A stretch of 64,000 bases of DNA from CAWUEX02 sp038148375 (GCA_038148375.1 JAYQVH010000005.1:118539-182538); one strand, 5' to 3'. Positions 29,206 through 39,598 are shown, numbered from the stretch's first letter. Notes: generated by a model from the letters alone, not told the origin. Made by a program: numbers and translations.

Positions 29206-30087
29206 ATGAGCAGGGTTGCCTACGTCAACGGCCGCTATGTCCCGCATAGCGACGCCACCGTGTCAATTGAGGACCGTGGATATCAATTCGCAGACGGCGT
29301 CTACGAAGTTGTCGCCATCTGGAATGGCTGCGCTGTCGATCTCGCGCCCCATATGGATCGCCTCGACCGGTCAATGAGTGAATTGCGTTTCGCAACGCCA
29401 CCACACCGACATGCCCTTGGGGTCATCGCGCGGGAAACCGTTCGGCGCAATAAAGTGAAACGCGGAATTCTGTACATACAGATTAACCGGGGTACCGCAC
29501 CGCGCAATCATCCGTTTCCAATGGACTCTCAAGGCTGCTCTGTCGTGATGACGGCTCGTAGCGGTTTAGGTCCTTCCGCTGCTCAGGCGGAAAACGGTGT
29601 GGCGCTGAGCGTCCAGCCGGACATCCGCTGGAGGCGACGCGACATTAAGACAGTCGGCTTGCTCGCCAATGTCTTAAATAAACAACGCGCGAAAGAGCAG
29701 GGCGCCTTCGAGGCACTTTTGATCGATCCGGATGAAACCGTCACCGAAGCCAGCGCGGCAAATGTATGGATCGTCGACAAGGACGGGACTCTCAAAACAC
29801 GTCCACTCGGTCCAGAAATACTTGGCGGCATCACGCGAGCACGCGTTATCGACCTCGCGGCACGGAATGGACTGAAGGTCGAAGAAACATCATTTGCGCT
29901 TGACGACGTCCTGAGCGCGCGGGAAGTCTTTCTCACCGGGACGACGACTTTTGTCCTCCCAGTCACGCAAGTGGACGAGCATACCATCGCCAACGGCCAT
30001 CCGGGTGAAACTGCGCGTAGTTTACGCCAGTCATATCTGACGTATCTGGACGGGCTGCGGGAAGAGGAGAGCTGGCGTGTCAGCTGA
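29206..30087 (+). CDS. dat: D-amino-acid transaminase (class IV PLP aminotransferase)
   Basis: Fold-type IV aminotransferase of 293 residues. EDRGYQFADGVYEVV near the N-terminus and the PLP lysine in RRRDIKTVGLLANVL match D-alanine transaminases, with EASAANVW and GPEILGGITR binding the cofactor phosphate. It probably supplies D-Ala or D-Glu for peptidoglycan. Branched-chain aminotransferase is a less likely alternative. It starts two bases after trkA and overlaps the HAD gene by 11 bases. Confidence 0.88.
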   Translation: MSRVAYVNGRYVPHSDATVSIEDRGYQFADGVYEVVAIWNGCAVDLAPHMDRLDRSMSELRFATPPHRHALGVIARETVRRNKVKRGILYIQINRGTAPRNHPFPMDSQGCSVVMTARSGLGPSAAQAENGVALSVQPDIRWRRRDIKTVGLLANVLNKQRAKEQGAFEALLIDPDETVTEASAANVWIVDKDGTLKTRPLGPEILGGITRARVIDLAARNGLKVEETSFALDDVLSAREVFLTGTTTFVLPVTQVDEHTIANGHPGETARSLRQSYLTYLDGLREEESWRVS

Positions 30088-30745
30088 CAAGCTTGCGCCG
30101 CAGTTGCCGAAACCGGAAGTCCTTTTGTTCGACTGGGACGGCACCCTGGTCGACAGTCATCCGGTGCTCGCGAAAGCCATGAACATCACCCTCGCGGCGT
30201 TCGATAAAGAGCCTTGGACCTTTAAGCAGTGGCAAGATTGGCTCGGCGCATCGGCGCGCGACGCTTTTCCGCAAGTGTTCGGCGATGATTGGGAAGAAGC
30301 GCGCAAAAAGTATTATGGGGCATACGCTGACGCCCATATGGATGCGCTGGCGTTGATCCCTTACGCCGATACGCTTATCGCAGCTTTGAAGCCGGCTCCG
30401 CTCAAGCTTGGTGTCGTCACCAATAAATCCGGTCCTTTTCTGCTCAAGGAAATTGACAAACTTGGATGGGGTGATCATTTCTCCGCGCTTGTCGGCGCCG
30501 GCGATGCGGCACGCGACAAGCCCGCTCCGGACCCGGCACTCAAGGCGATTGATCATCTCAGGCACGGTGGCGGTGGAACGGTCTGGTTTATCGGCGACAA
30601 TGCGGTCGATGTCGCCTGCGGCCGAGCCGCCGGCTGCACGACGATATTAGTCGGTGACAGCCCCAGCGAACCCGAACCTGACCACCGGGTGACCAGCCTG
30701 GACTCCCTGCAAACACTGATATTTTCCGCCCTCAACCCCATCTAA
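30077..30745 (+). CDS. HAD family hydrolase, phosphoglycolate-phosphatase-like
   Basis: 222 residues. HAD motif I is LLFDWDGTLVDSH, motif II is GVVTNKSG, motif III lysine is in ARDKPAPDP, and motif IV is FIGDNAVDVACGRAAG. A helical cap lies after motif I (subtype IA). GTG start overlapping dat. The substrate may be phosphoglycolate or another small phosphoester; the sequence does not decide. Confidence 0.87.
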   Translation: MSADKLAPQLPKPEVLLFDWDGTLVDSHPVLAKAMNITLAAFDKEPWTFKQWQDWLGASARDAFPQVFGDDWEEARKKYYGAYADAHMDALALIPYADTLIAALKPAPLKLGVVTNKSGPFLLKEIDKLGWGDHFSALVGAGDAARDKPAPDPALKAIDHLRHGGGGTVWFIGDNAVDVACGRAAGCTTILVGDSPSEPEPDHRVTSLDSLQTLIFSALNPI

Positions 30746-30863
30746 AACACGGTTGTGGCATTGGCGCGGTTGACCCGCAGAGCCGAAACCTTCTAGAAAC
30801 GGGCGATGGTCCTTGTACGCCCAAGGCCAGTGGACAAGAATAAATAAAACAAGGTTTAAACCC

Positions 30864-31133
30864 ATGTCTGGCGAAAAATCTCAAAACGTTCAGGACGTTT
30901 TTCTCAATACGATCCGGAAGAACAAAACCCCCGTTACGGTCTTTCTTGTAAACGGGGTAAAGCTTCAAGGCATTGTCACCTGGTTCGATAATTTCTCGAT
31001 GTTGCTACGCCGCGACGGTCATACCCAACTGGTGTACAAGCATGCGATTTCGACGGTGATGCCGTTAGGTCCGCTGCAACTGTTCGAGCCGGAAACTGAC
31101 GGCAATGCGGCAAAGGAAGAGGCAGCCGACTAG
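30864..31133 (+). CDS. hfq: RNA chaperone Hfq
   Basis: Hexameric Sm-like protein that pairs small RNAs with mRNAs. 89 residues: QNVQDVFLNTIRKNKTPVTVFLVNG (Sm1 region, shortened here to its start) and the YKHAIST Sm2 motif are intact. A short acidic C-terminal tail follows. The ATG at 30864 is preceded by AAGG; an upstream in-frame start would add 17 non-family residues. hflX follows 12 bases later, the classic hfq-hflX pair. Confidence 0.96.
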   Translation: MSGEKSQNVQDVFLNTIRKNKTPVTVFLVNGVKLQGIVTWFDNFSMLLRRDGHTQLVYKHAISTVMPLGPLQLFEPETDGNAAKEEAAD

Positions 31134-31145
31134 GCTTAGTCTTGT

Positions 31146-32468
31146 GTGACCGCTAACGGTACTCCTATCGACTCTCACAGCACGGCACCGGTCCCGACCC
31201 GTGCCGTGGTGGTGCATCCCGAACTTCCGTCCCGTAACGGTCCGGTGGACGTACGCGCGCGCCTTGATGAAGCCTGTGGGCTCGCGCTCGCGATCTCTCT
31301 GGATGTCGTCCATGCGGAACATGTCACCCTGAACTCACCACGGCCGTCGACTCTGTTCGGTAAAGGCGTCGTCGAAAGGTTGGCCGGATTAGTCGCCGGT
31401 TTGGAAGCAGAATTGGTCATTGTCGACCACACGTTGTCGCCAGGCCAGCAGCGCAATCTTGAAAAAGCATGGAAGACGAAGGTCATCGACCGTACCGGAC
31501 TCATTCTGGAAATCTTCGGCGAACGGGCGCGGACGCGGGAGGGCCAGCTCCAAGTCGAACTTGCCCATCTGACCTATCAAAAGAGCCGGCTGGTTCGCAG
31601 TTGGACTCACTTGGAACGGCAACGTGGGGGCTCCGGTTTTCTCGGCGGACCGGGTGAAACACAGATTGAAATCGACCGCCGCCTGATCGGCGAGCGCATC
31701 ACCCGCATCAAGAAAGATTTAGAGAAGGTCGTGCGCACGCGTGACCTTCACCGCGCCGCGCGCAAACGTGTGCCGTATCCGGTTGTGGCTTTGGTCGGCT
31801 ATACCAACGCCGGCAAGTCGACTCTGTTCAACACTCTGACGCGCGCTGAGGTCTATGCCGAAGACCAGCTCTTTGCCACTCTCGATCCGACGATGCGCGG
31901 GCTTGAACTTCCGTCGGGGCGCAAAGTCATTCTTTCCGATACGGTTGGATTCGTTTCAGATCTGCCGCACGAATTGGTCGCTGCCTTCCGCGCGACATTG
32001 GAAGAGGTCGTGGAAGCGGACGTCATAGTTCATGTCCGCGACATTTCGCATCCTGATACCGAGGATCAAAAACGGGATGTAGAGGAAGTTCTCGCCCGCA
32101 TGGATATCGAGGCAAGCGACGGGCATCCTATCCTTGAGGCGCTGAACAAAGTCGATTTGCTCGATGCCAATGCGCGCGGAAAAATTCTCGAGCCGGGTGA
32201 GGGGCTTTTCGCGCCGGTTTTGGTCTCAGGCCTGACCGGTGAGGGAACCGAAACGCTGCTTGGCGCGATCGACGACATTATCTCGAGCGGCAGGCGCCAA
32301 CTGGACGTCGCCATTCCAATAGCCGACGGGAAGACGCTCGCGTGGCTCTACCGCGAGGGCGAAGTGCTCGCGCGCCAGGACGGAGATGACGAAACAACCT
32401 TGCAGGTTCTGCTTGATCCCGCCGACGCCGACAGGCTGGCGTCGAATGCCGGCGTTCGCATGCTGTGA
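31146..32468 (+). CDS. hflX: GTPase HflX
   Basis: Ribosome-associated GTPase implicated in splitting stalled ribosomes. The N-terminal HflX domain carries the LERQRGGSGFLGGPGETQ-type linker (GGSGFLGGPGETQIE). The G domain follows: G1 GYTNAGKS, G3 DTVGF, G4 NKVD. It has 440 residues and a GTG start. Its stop overlaps the next gene's GTG by four bases. Confidence 0.95.
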   Translation: MTANGTPIDSHSTAPVPTRAVVVHPELPSRNGPVDVRARLDEACGLALAISLDVVHAEHVTLNSPRPSTLFGKGVVERLAGLVAGLEAELVIVDHTLSPGQQRNLEKAWKTKVIDRTGLILEIFGERARTREGQLQVELAHLTYQKSRLVRSWTHLERQRGGSGFLGGPGETQIEIDRRLIGERITRIKKDLEKVVRTRDLHRAARKRVPYPVVALVGYTNAGKSTLFNTLTRAEVYAEDQLFATLDPTMRGLELPSGRKVILSDTVGFVSDLPHELVAAFRATLEEVVEADVIVHVRDISHPDTEDQKRDVEEVLARMDIEASDGHPILEALNKVDLLDANARGKILEPGEGLFAPVLVSGLTGEGTETLLGAIDDIISSGRRQLDVAIPIADGKTLAWLYREGEVLARQDGDDETTLQVLLDPADADRLASNAGVRML

Positions 32469-33280
32469 CGACCATGCCAGGTGAGTCGCAGGACTTACGA
32501 TACGCCGTCGAGGATATGATTCGCTGCGCCGCAAAAGACATCATCCTCCCTCGATTTCAAAAACTGGATGATTCTGATATCGCGACCAAATCTGGTCCAA
32601 CCGACTATGTGACGGTCGCCGATACCGAAGCCGAACATTTTTTGGACGAAAGGCTCACATCTCTTCTTCCCGGCGCAGCCGTTGTGGGAGAAGAGGCCGC
32701 CGCGGCGAATCCAGACCTGATTGCCCGTCTCACGTCCCCCGGCCAGACATGGGTCATCGACCCGATCGACGGCACCGGAAATTTCGTTGCCGGGCGCGAT
32801 GCATTTGCCGTCGTCGTTGCGCTTGTTGAAAACGGCGAAACGCGCATGGGCTGGATTCACAGCCCATGCAAGACCACAACCGTGTGGGCTGCGCGCGGCG
32901 AGGGCACATGGGAAAAAGATGTCAGGTTAAGTGTCGCGTTAGACGAGGGCGCCAGCCTGCAAGACATGCACGCAGCGCTTTATCACCGCGCGTTTAAGGA
33001 CGCCAACGCCCAGTTCGGGCAAACCGAGAAGCTTGGCAGCGCGGCTCATGAATACTGGCAACTGGCGGCAAACCGCTTGCACGTTTCGAGCTTTAGCCGC
33101 CTGAAGCCGTGGGATCACGCAGCCGGTGTCCTCATCCATACGGAAGCGGGTGGTTATAGCGCGATGCTTGATGGCTCGCCCTATACGCCGGGAGACACAG
33201 ACAAACGCGGCTTGCTCAATGCGCCTTCGCGAACGATTTGGGATACGGTGCGCGCATTGGCAGATGAGACCCGGATTTAA
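32465..33280 (+). CDS. Inositol monophosphatase family protein
   Basis: 271 residues with the Mg2+-dependent phosphatase motifs GEEAAA, IDPIDGTGNFVAG and KPWDHAAGVLIHTEAGG. It could act on inositol phosphate, 3'(2'),5'-bisphosphate nucleotides or histidinol phosphate. The family is certain, the substrate is not. The GTG start overlaps hflX; an ATG at 32474 is possible. It is convergent with the broken lipoprotein gene. Confidence 0.88.
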   Translation: MTTMPGESQDLRYAVEDMIRCAAKDIILPRFQKLDDSDIATKSGPTDYVTVADTEAEHFLDERLTSLLPGAAVVGEEAAAANPDLIARLTSPGQTWVIDPIDGTGNFVAGRDAFAVVVALVENGETRMGWIHSPCKTTTVWAARGEGTWEKDVRLSVALDEGASLQDMHAALYHRAFKDANAQFGQTEKLGSAAHEYWQLAANRLHVSSFSRLKPWDHAAGVLIHTEAGGYSAMLDGSPYTPGDTDKRGLLNAPSRTIWDTVRALADETRI

Positions 33281-33289
33281 CCAGATACG

Positions 33290-33957
33290 TTAGCCCGGAG
33301 CCGTCGTCGCCAGTTTGCCGTCGATCTTAAGTGTCAGCTTAGGTGCCGGCTGGCGAAATGATGACTGGCGCCATTCGTAAATGGAGTAACCAGGTGTCGG
33401 CGACGGCCGCACGGACATCGCGTTATGTTCGAGGACAGGCGCGTCAGTAACCACGCGAACAAGGCCTTGGGTAGTCAGACCGGCAGCTTCCACTGATCTG
33501 CCTGCGACGATCCGGCACGCGTGCCGAACACAAAGATACGCCCATCTTCAATCGCCCTAATCTGAAAAATGCGGGCGTTGCGCCGGACGAAACTGACCAT
33601 TTGTGTACGGGTAAACCGGCCGCGCCGGTCATGGCGGACGTCGTACTGACCTTTGCCTAGACTCACCACCGATGTGAAATTGCCATCTTCTTTAAGCGCG
33701 CGCAGGAAACCGGGGGATTGCTCAGCTGCCGCTGCCGCGTCAATTTCGCGCCGTGCGATCTGGCCGAACAACGGTGCCCATGTCAGCGTGCCTGTATATG
33801 AAATGCCGTAGTTCCCGCTACGCGTGATTCGGATTTCCGCCGCGTAATCATCGGGAACGTAACAGGACGACAGCGCCACCATCGTTGCGGCAAAAGCAAT
33901 CAAACGGAAAGAATTCGCAACGGTCAGTTTCATGACTGTGTTTTGGCCCTTTGCCAC
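33290..33957 (-). pseudogene. Conserved lipoprotein of unknown function, frameshifted
   Basis: An N-terminal signal with lipobox-like ALSSC is followed by a beta-rich domain (EIRITRSGNYGISYTGTL) and reads to a stop at 33475. The family's expected C-terminal part (AGLTTQGLVRVVTDAPVLEH, then NA) continues in another frame from 33493 to 33290. The junction ADQ|VEAAG would be restored by one added base around 33489-33493. The whole would be about 222 residues. It overlaps mazG by 28 bases. Real decay or a base-calling deletion cannot be separated here. No function is known. Confidence 0.72.
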
Positions 33958-34754
33958 AAAGACTCCATCTCATCCAGCGATGCCTGGTCCGGCGTGCGAC
34001 CTTCCTCGGCCAGCATACGCTCTATGAAGCGGAAACGCCGCTCAAACTTTAAATTGGTGTCGCGCAAGGCGCTGCCCGGATCGATACTGAGTTTTCGGGC
34101 AAGGTTGACGACCGCGAACAGCAAGTCCCCGAGTTCCTCCACAATTTTACCGGTATCATCGCCGTCTTGTATCTCATGTTCGAGTTCCGCCACTTCCTCG
34201 CGGATTTTGTCAATCACGGGCGATGCAGCCGGCCAGTCGAAACCGACCCGGGCCGCGCGCTTCTGGAGTTTCTCTGCGCGCTTCATTGCCGGAAGGCCAG
34301 CCGGAACATCATCAAGCACGCTCATAAGCGCATCCGCACCGGACTTGGCTTCACGCTCGGCCGCCTTGATGGATTCCCAGGACTCCGTTTGGCTGGCGGC
34401 ATCTTTGACCACGGCATTTCCGAATACGTGCGGATGACGGCGAATCATCTTGGCGGTAATGGCCGCAGTGACGTCTTGAAAATCAAACAGATCACCTTCT
34501 TCCGCCATTCGCGCGTGGTAGACGACCTGAAGCAGCAAATCGCCGAGCTCATCTTTAAGCGCCGGCATGTCTCCGCGCGCGATCGCGTCGGCAACTTCAT
34601 AGGCCTCTTCAATGGTGTACGGCGCTATAGAGGCAAAGTCCTGCTCGATGTCCCATGGACACCCGCCGTTGGGATCACGCAGCCGGGCCATCACAGTAAG
34701 CAGATCCTCCAGGGAGTGCTTACCGTCCGCGGCCGAAGAGTTTTTCATTTCCAC
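33930..34754 (-). CDS. mazG: Nucleoside triphosphate pyrophosphohydrolase MazG
   Basis: House-cleaning NTP pyrophosphatase with two MazG repeats. The first has GGCPWDIEQDF and EEAYEVADAI...DELGDLLLQVVYHA (magnesium-binding EExxE and ExxD). The second, near the C-terminus, has EEVAELEHEI and EELGDLLFAVVNLAR. It has 274 residues, the usual full-length form. Its start overlaps the methyltransferase stop region by ten bases, so the minus-strand genes form one run. Confidence 0.94.
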   Translation of the reverse strand: MEMKNSSAADGKHSLEDLLTVMARLRDPNGGCPWDIEQDFASIAPYTIEEAYEVADAIARGDMPALKDELGDLLLQVVYHARMAEEGDLFDFQDVTAAITAKMIRRHPHVFGNAVVKDAASQTESWESIKAAEREAKSGADALMSVLDDVPAGLPAMKRAEKLQKRAARVGFDWPAASPVIDKIREEVAELEHEIQDGDDTGKIVEELGDLLFAVVNLARKLSIDPGSALRDTNLKFERRFRFIERMLAEEGRTPDQASLDEMESLWQRAKTQS

Positions 34755-35995
34755 GCGCCGAACAGAAACCAGGTTTCGCCGTTGTAGCCGGACTTGCCCT
34801 CTTGGGGCTTGGCGTGCTCATGGTCGTGGCGACTGATCTTCCCAGCCCACGCCGGGTAATTTCCAGGCTCAAGATCTGGATTGACGCCGCCTTCGATGCA
34901 TTTACCCGGATCAAACCCCGCTGCCTGCAGTTCGGCAATGACATCCATGCCATGCAACTGCACCCAAAAAGGTTCGTTGTTGTACCAGGCATCCCAATTG
35001 CGCAGGAATCGGTCAAACGGAGGAGTCTCCGACGTGAAATTTGGCTGTTCCAGATTGAGGGTCACACCACCCGGATTGAGCAGTGCGTATATCCGTTTCA
35101 GGATGCCGCGCATCGCCGGGCCCGATGTTTCGTGGAAGAACATCGTGCTTTGAATCCAATCGAATGTCCCGAGAGACTCATCAAGATCCTCGGCCGCCGC
35201 TTGAACAAAGCGCACGTTTGTGATGCCCATCGACTGCGCGCGGGCGTGTCCGTAGCGCAACATCGGCGCCCCGGCGTCGACCGCGACAACCTCCGCCTCG
35301 GGAAAGGCAGCTGCGAGTGGCAGGGTGTTGTTGCCATGGGCCGCGCCGAGGTCGAGGATGCGTTTGGGCTTGAAGTCCGGATAGTGCTCTCTCACCCATT
35401 TGACGATGCCGCGGCCGCCTGAATCCCCTTTGGCACCGAACATTCCCATCGCCGTGACGAAGGTGGAAATATCGTAGGTTGCGGCGGCCGTCATATCGCC
35501 GGGTTCGATCTCCGCATGATAGCCACCAGGCTGCAAATGGTTGTCGGCCTTGGCGAGATACCTGGGAATGTCTAGCGACGGATCGAGCGAGAGGCTCTCG
35601 CCGGTACCGCTGAGATGCGCGGCGCGGTCTTTAAGTTCATCTTTTTGGCGCAGCGCGATGTGACGCGCCATCTGACGGTTCATTTCCTGAATGCTGCGGC
35701 GTAGCCCGGCCCATGCCTGATACACCGGGCTTGGGCGCATCGCCTCTCGCACGGTCGCTCCGGTCCTGACTTTCGCGTCCGATAAATCCAATTCCTCCGG
35801 ACTCAGTTTCGGCGCCGCTTCGTGGTCGTAGGCGAGTTTGACGCCCCGGCTCAGGGTCGCCGCCACGGACGCATTGAGGGACGACAGCGCGTTGATGCGC
35901 GCCGCTTCGTCATGGGTGATCTCCGGCGTCATACCGTGCCGGAACAGGCAGCGTGAATCAGGCGGTAAGGGGACGGGCATAGGCTTCGGGTCCAC
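34745..35995 (-). CDS. Class I SAM-dependent methyltransferase with long N-terminal region (paralogue A)
   Basis: 416 residues. The N-terminal 200 residues are helical and lack a signal; they contain DNHLQPGGYHAEI. The Rossmann methyltransferase domain starts with ILDLGAAHGNNTLPLA (SAM motif I), then VVAVDAGAPMLRYGHARA and a LLNPGGVTLNLE strand. It shares many aligned blocks with the methyltransferase at 40028-41245 (xHxQPGGY, APMLRYxHxRA, MFHE, WxxxPFW). The substrate is unknown. It is divergent from the SRAP gene. Confidence 0.85.
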   Translation of the reverse strand: MDPKPMPVPLPPDSRCLFRHGMTPEITHDEAARINALSSLNASVAATLSRGVKLAYDHEAAPKLSPEELDLSDAKVRTGATVREAMRPSPVYQAWAGLRRSIQEMNRQMARHIALRQKDELKDRAAHLSGTGESLSLDPSLDIPRYLAKADNHLQPGGYHAEIEPGDMTAAATYDISTFVTAMGMFGAKGDSGGRGIVKWVREHYPDFKPKRILDLGAAHGNNTLPLAAAFPEAEVVAVDAGAPMLRYGHARAQSMGITNVRFVQAAAEDLDESLGTFDWIQSTMFFHETSGPAMRGILKRIYALLNPGGVTLNLEQPNFTSETPPFDRFLRNWDAWYNNEPFWVQLHGMDVIAELQAAGFDPGKCIEGGVNPDLEPGNYPAWAGKISRHDHEHAKPQEGKSGYNGETWFLFGAWK

Positions 35996-36100
35996 AGCAA
36001 TAAACGGAACAATTCGAATGCACCGTAATCTTTGACGCGAGGGAGAGCAACGCGCTAATGTTCCATTTTTGTTCTCATCGATAAGTCGAGGAATACGGCG

Positions 36101-36784
36101 ATGTGCGGGAGGCTATCAGGCATGCGGACGTGGCAGGAAATGCGGGACTGGTACAGATTGCTCCCGTCCGAACCGCTCAAAAGGGCAGGGATCGAGCCTG
36201 CCGATATGATTGCCCCGGCAAGCCAGCAGCCGATCATTCGCTTTGTCCCCAACCAATACGTTCTCGACGTCGCCACATGGGGATTTCCGCCGCGTAAGGG
36301 CAGGGGACGGCCGCCGATCAACGCCCGCTGCGAGACCATGCACGTGCTGCCCAGTTTCCGCACCTCGTTCCTGCGCTACCGCTGTGCCGTGCCGGTGACC
36401 GGGTATTACGAATGGAAACGCGAGGTCGACGGCAGCCGGTCCCTGTGGCGGTTTTCGATCAATGCCGGAACCGAACGCGGGGCGGAGCCAGCCCTGTTCG
36501 CGCTGGCCGGACTGTTCATGGTCGATCATGCCACGCGGCAACGGCGCTTTGTCGTCGTCACCACCGAGGCCAACGACGTCGCCGCGGAGATCCATGAGCG
36601 CATGCCGGTTATTCTCGATGCCACCACGCTGGACATCTGGCTGGTGCCCGATACTCCCCCCGGGCCGCTGCGGCAGATTTGCCACCCTTATAACGGGAGC
36701 GGGTTTGCGGCCGAGAGTGTCCAACCACCACTGGCAGCAAAACAACCCAAACACGACCCGCGACAGCATCAGCTTAATTTCTAA
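36101..36784 (+). CDS. SOS response-associated peptidase / SRAP domain protein (YedK/HMCES family)
   Basis: 227 residues. Cys2 directly after Met is the residue that crosslinks abasic sites in single-stranded DNA. Other family residues are present: PINARCET (normally NARAET), the GYYEW motif with the conserved glutamate, and HERMPVIL with the catalytic histidine. It acts in DNA repair as an abasic-site shield. A GAGG ribosome-binding site precedes the ATG. The neighbours give no operon context. Confidence 0.92.
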   Translation: MCGRLSGMRTWQEMRDWYRLLPSEPLKRAGIEPADMIAPASQQPIIRFVPNQYVLDVATWGFPPRKGRGRPPINARCETMHVLPSFRTSFLRYRCAVPVTGYYEWKREVDGSRSLWRFSINAGTERGAEPALFALAGLFMVDHATRQRRFVVVTTEANDVAAEIHERMPVILDATTLDIWLVPDTPPGPLRQICHPYNGSGFAAESVQPPLAAKQPKHDPRQHQLNF

Positions 36785-36943
36785 TAACAACCGTTTCGGC
36801 GCCAAACGGAGTTGTTGGGCAGTAAACTTCTCTGGTAGCCTTGCTTAGAGCTAATTCAACCGATCGGTTGAAACGGCTTTAGCAAAAAGTACGCACGTTT
36901 TTGCGATTGCGGCACCGGCGTGGACCGGTGGAAGGGGACGCGA

Positions 36944-39485
36944 TTGATCAAGCGGTGTGGCAAACTGCTTAAGGCGTTACTGGCATGCGCGCCGGTGCGG
37001 GACGAGTCCGGCCAGGGCGCTTTGGTGATCATTACACTGGTCGTGATCGCTGCCGGAGTGGCGACGAGCCAGCTGTCGCTGGATAATTCAAAAAAAAGAA
37101 CTCAACACGGAACTCGAGACCCGCGCCAATTTCGCGAAGGTGATTGCGGCGATAGAGCTTTATGCCATTCAGGATACGGCGACGAGCAACAGTGATTTTC
37201 TGTTGCCGTGTCCGGCCGATCCGACCGCGGGGACAGGGACAGCCAGATCCCACAACGGAAACGGCTGCAATTCCTCAAGCGGTGATAATCGCGGCGCGGT
37301 ACCCTGGAGCACCCTCGGGCTCGCCGAAGCCGATGTCATCGACAGCAACGGCAACTATCTGACGTATATTGTGAACAGTACGCAGACGCGGGCATGTGAT
37401 GGCGACCGTGCGGAAACAGATGCACTATCCGATGCAAACGGCGGCAGCGCGGGTTTTGTCCTCGTGAGTCATGGGTCCAACGGCTTTGGCTCGTTTAATT
37501 ACCGTTCGAATGCCCAAGTTAACCCGGGCCAGGCCTCAACGAATGAGTCTGCTAACTGCGCGACGGTTTCGGGTAGCTGCACCGCCAGCAGCGTCGACGG
37601 CTTCCGGTCCGGACCGATAAGCGATACGTCAGGTTCGACATTTTTCGACGATATCGTGCGCGAAATCTCTTTGGCTGACACTTTTGGGACCGAATGCGAG
37701 TCGATCAACGCCAAATCGGATACACGCACATTCATCACAGACGACTTCAGCAGCGCCGCGGGCAACGGATCGAATTCTGACATCACAATCAGCGTCGGCA
37801 GCGGCAGCAGCAGTTCGACTGAAAGCGGTGGAAGTCTCGCCGTCGTTGAGGAAGTAGAAATCGAAACCGTGAACTCGTCGTTCACTCCGAGTGTGACACC
37901 GATCTATGTCGCAATTGAGTGGACGCCAACAGCAGCAACGACAACGACCGGATTTTCAATCATCACCCGCGCGGACTCCGGCACAAGATCTTCAGGCACA
38001 AGCAACTACACCGACGGCCTGACCATTGATTTCTTCAGTGACGGCGACCCGGCCAACAACCAGAACATTGCCATCCAGGCAAACGGATCGAACCTTGCGA
38101 CCAGCAGCGGCACGTACGACCTCAATCTCAGCACGACCTACCTGATTGAGGTCTTTGACAACGGCTCAGCGATCTGGGGCCGAATCACGCAGTCGAACGA
38201 CACCACAAACCGCGCGACGGTATTCACAACCAACACCTCCGACCTGGCAACGCCGAACCAGGTGATTTTCCTGCACGACGACACGACCGGCGCGCAGAGC
38301 ACCCTGGACAACTTGCTGGTCGCATTAGGCTCGGTCGTGGCTGAGAACCGCAACCCGACCTCGGATTCGATCACAGTCCGGCCCGGAGGCGTGATAGTCA
38401 TTAACGATTGGACATTCGAATACTGGATGCGTCCGACTGCAAGCGTATCCTCGGCGATCGCCGGGCAAGTTCAGGGAACGGCAACACCGGCGATCAGTCC
38501 GGTCCTGAACATTACGACCGGGCCGGATCAAGCAACATTGACATCCACGGGGTCGGTCACTGTGGGGTACTCGAACCTAAGTCTTTCACAGAACGGCTGG
38601 ACACATATTGCGTACGACTGCGACGCGGGCACGACAACGCTTGAGTTGTTCATCAACGGCAGCAGCGTAGGAAGCAACTCGTCGACAACATGTTCTTTTG
38701 AAGAAACATCACCCTCTCCGGAAGAGTTGTACGGCATCACGGGTGTGCAAACACAGTTTAGTGAAGCCAGACTATGGTCCCCGGCAATCAATTCGAGCGG
38801 CATTTCTAACCGCTATCAATATCGCCAGGATTCGGTGACCGGCACACCCAGATATGTTTACGACATGGTCGGCGGGTTTGGCACGACGACTGATGCGTGT
38901 TCGGGATCGGCATGCACTGGCGCTTCGGCAACAGTCGCAGAGTTCGTCGGCGCACCGTCGCCATTTAATACGCAGGCCAATGTCGCGTGCCCCGGCAACG
39001 AACATACGTCTAACAGCTACGCCTGCGTGTTTACATCCGACGACACATTGAATTTGCCTTTGGACATTCCCCAGGTCCGCGTCAAGGCGTGGGGTGGATC
39101 CGGCGGCGGCGGGACTTCGGTCGGCGGCGGTGCGTCCGGCACCGCGACGGCAGCAGCAGCTGGCGCCGGTGGCGGAACGAGCGGCGGCGCAGGCCTTGGA
39201 GCGTGCGGCGGCGGCGGCGACGGATATGCCGGCGGCGGTGGCGGCGGCCATGACAGCGGCACCAATGTCGGTGGCGGTGGTGGCGGTTCCGGCTATTTGC
39301 GCACCATCGATCTGACCAATTCCGTCTTGCCGGCAGGGTCCGGCACGAGCGCGGGGAATGGCTCCGACACCGATCTCACCGGCCAGTGCGGCGCCAACAA
39401 CGCCGTCGGCGGATCGGCCTCAAGCGCGGGTAACGCGGGCTGCGTGGTGGTATGCTGGTCAAGCTCCTGCCTGAGCGGCCTCTGA
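36944..39485 (+). pseudogene. Pilin-like, LamG-like and glycine-rich surface protein, frameshifted at an A8 run
   Basis: About 845 residues if read through. The first part, from a TTG at 36944 behind GGAAGGGG, has a prepilin-like hydrophobic helix (GQGALVIITLVVIAAGVATS). At 37090-37097 an A8 run breaks the frame; removing one A joins NSKK to ELNTELETRANFAKVI and then the pseudopilin-like LLPCPADPTAG segment. The second frame, 37140-39485 from its first start codon, holds a Ser/Thr/Asn-rich beta region, a concanavalin/LamG-like part (WTFEYWMRP, GWTHIAYDCDAGTTTLELFI) and a C-terminal glycine-rich domain. It is probably envelope-exposed. The A8 tract could be phase-variable. Confidence 0.7.
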
Positions 39486-39598
39486 GCCGTTTCTCGCTGC
39501 GTGAGCGCGTCTGCCTAAGCCCTTGAATCCTGCCGGGTGAGGGCGCACGCTTCAGCCATAATCGTATCCTTTTGAGCTCTTATTCCGGAGGCACTCCC

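Noticed and set aside
33475..33500. Programmed frameshift in the lipoprotein gene
   Set aside because: There is no slippery heptamer or downstream stem; a simple indel explains the break better.
36786..36816. Terminator after the SRAP gene
   Set aside because: The inverted repeat is imperfect with a bulge and is not followed by a T-run.
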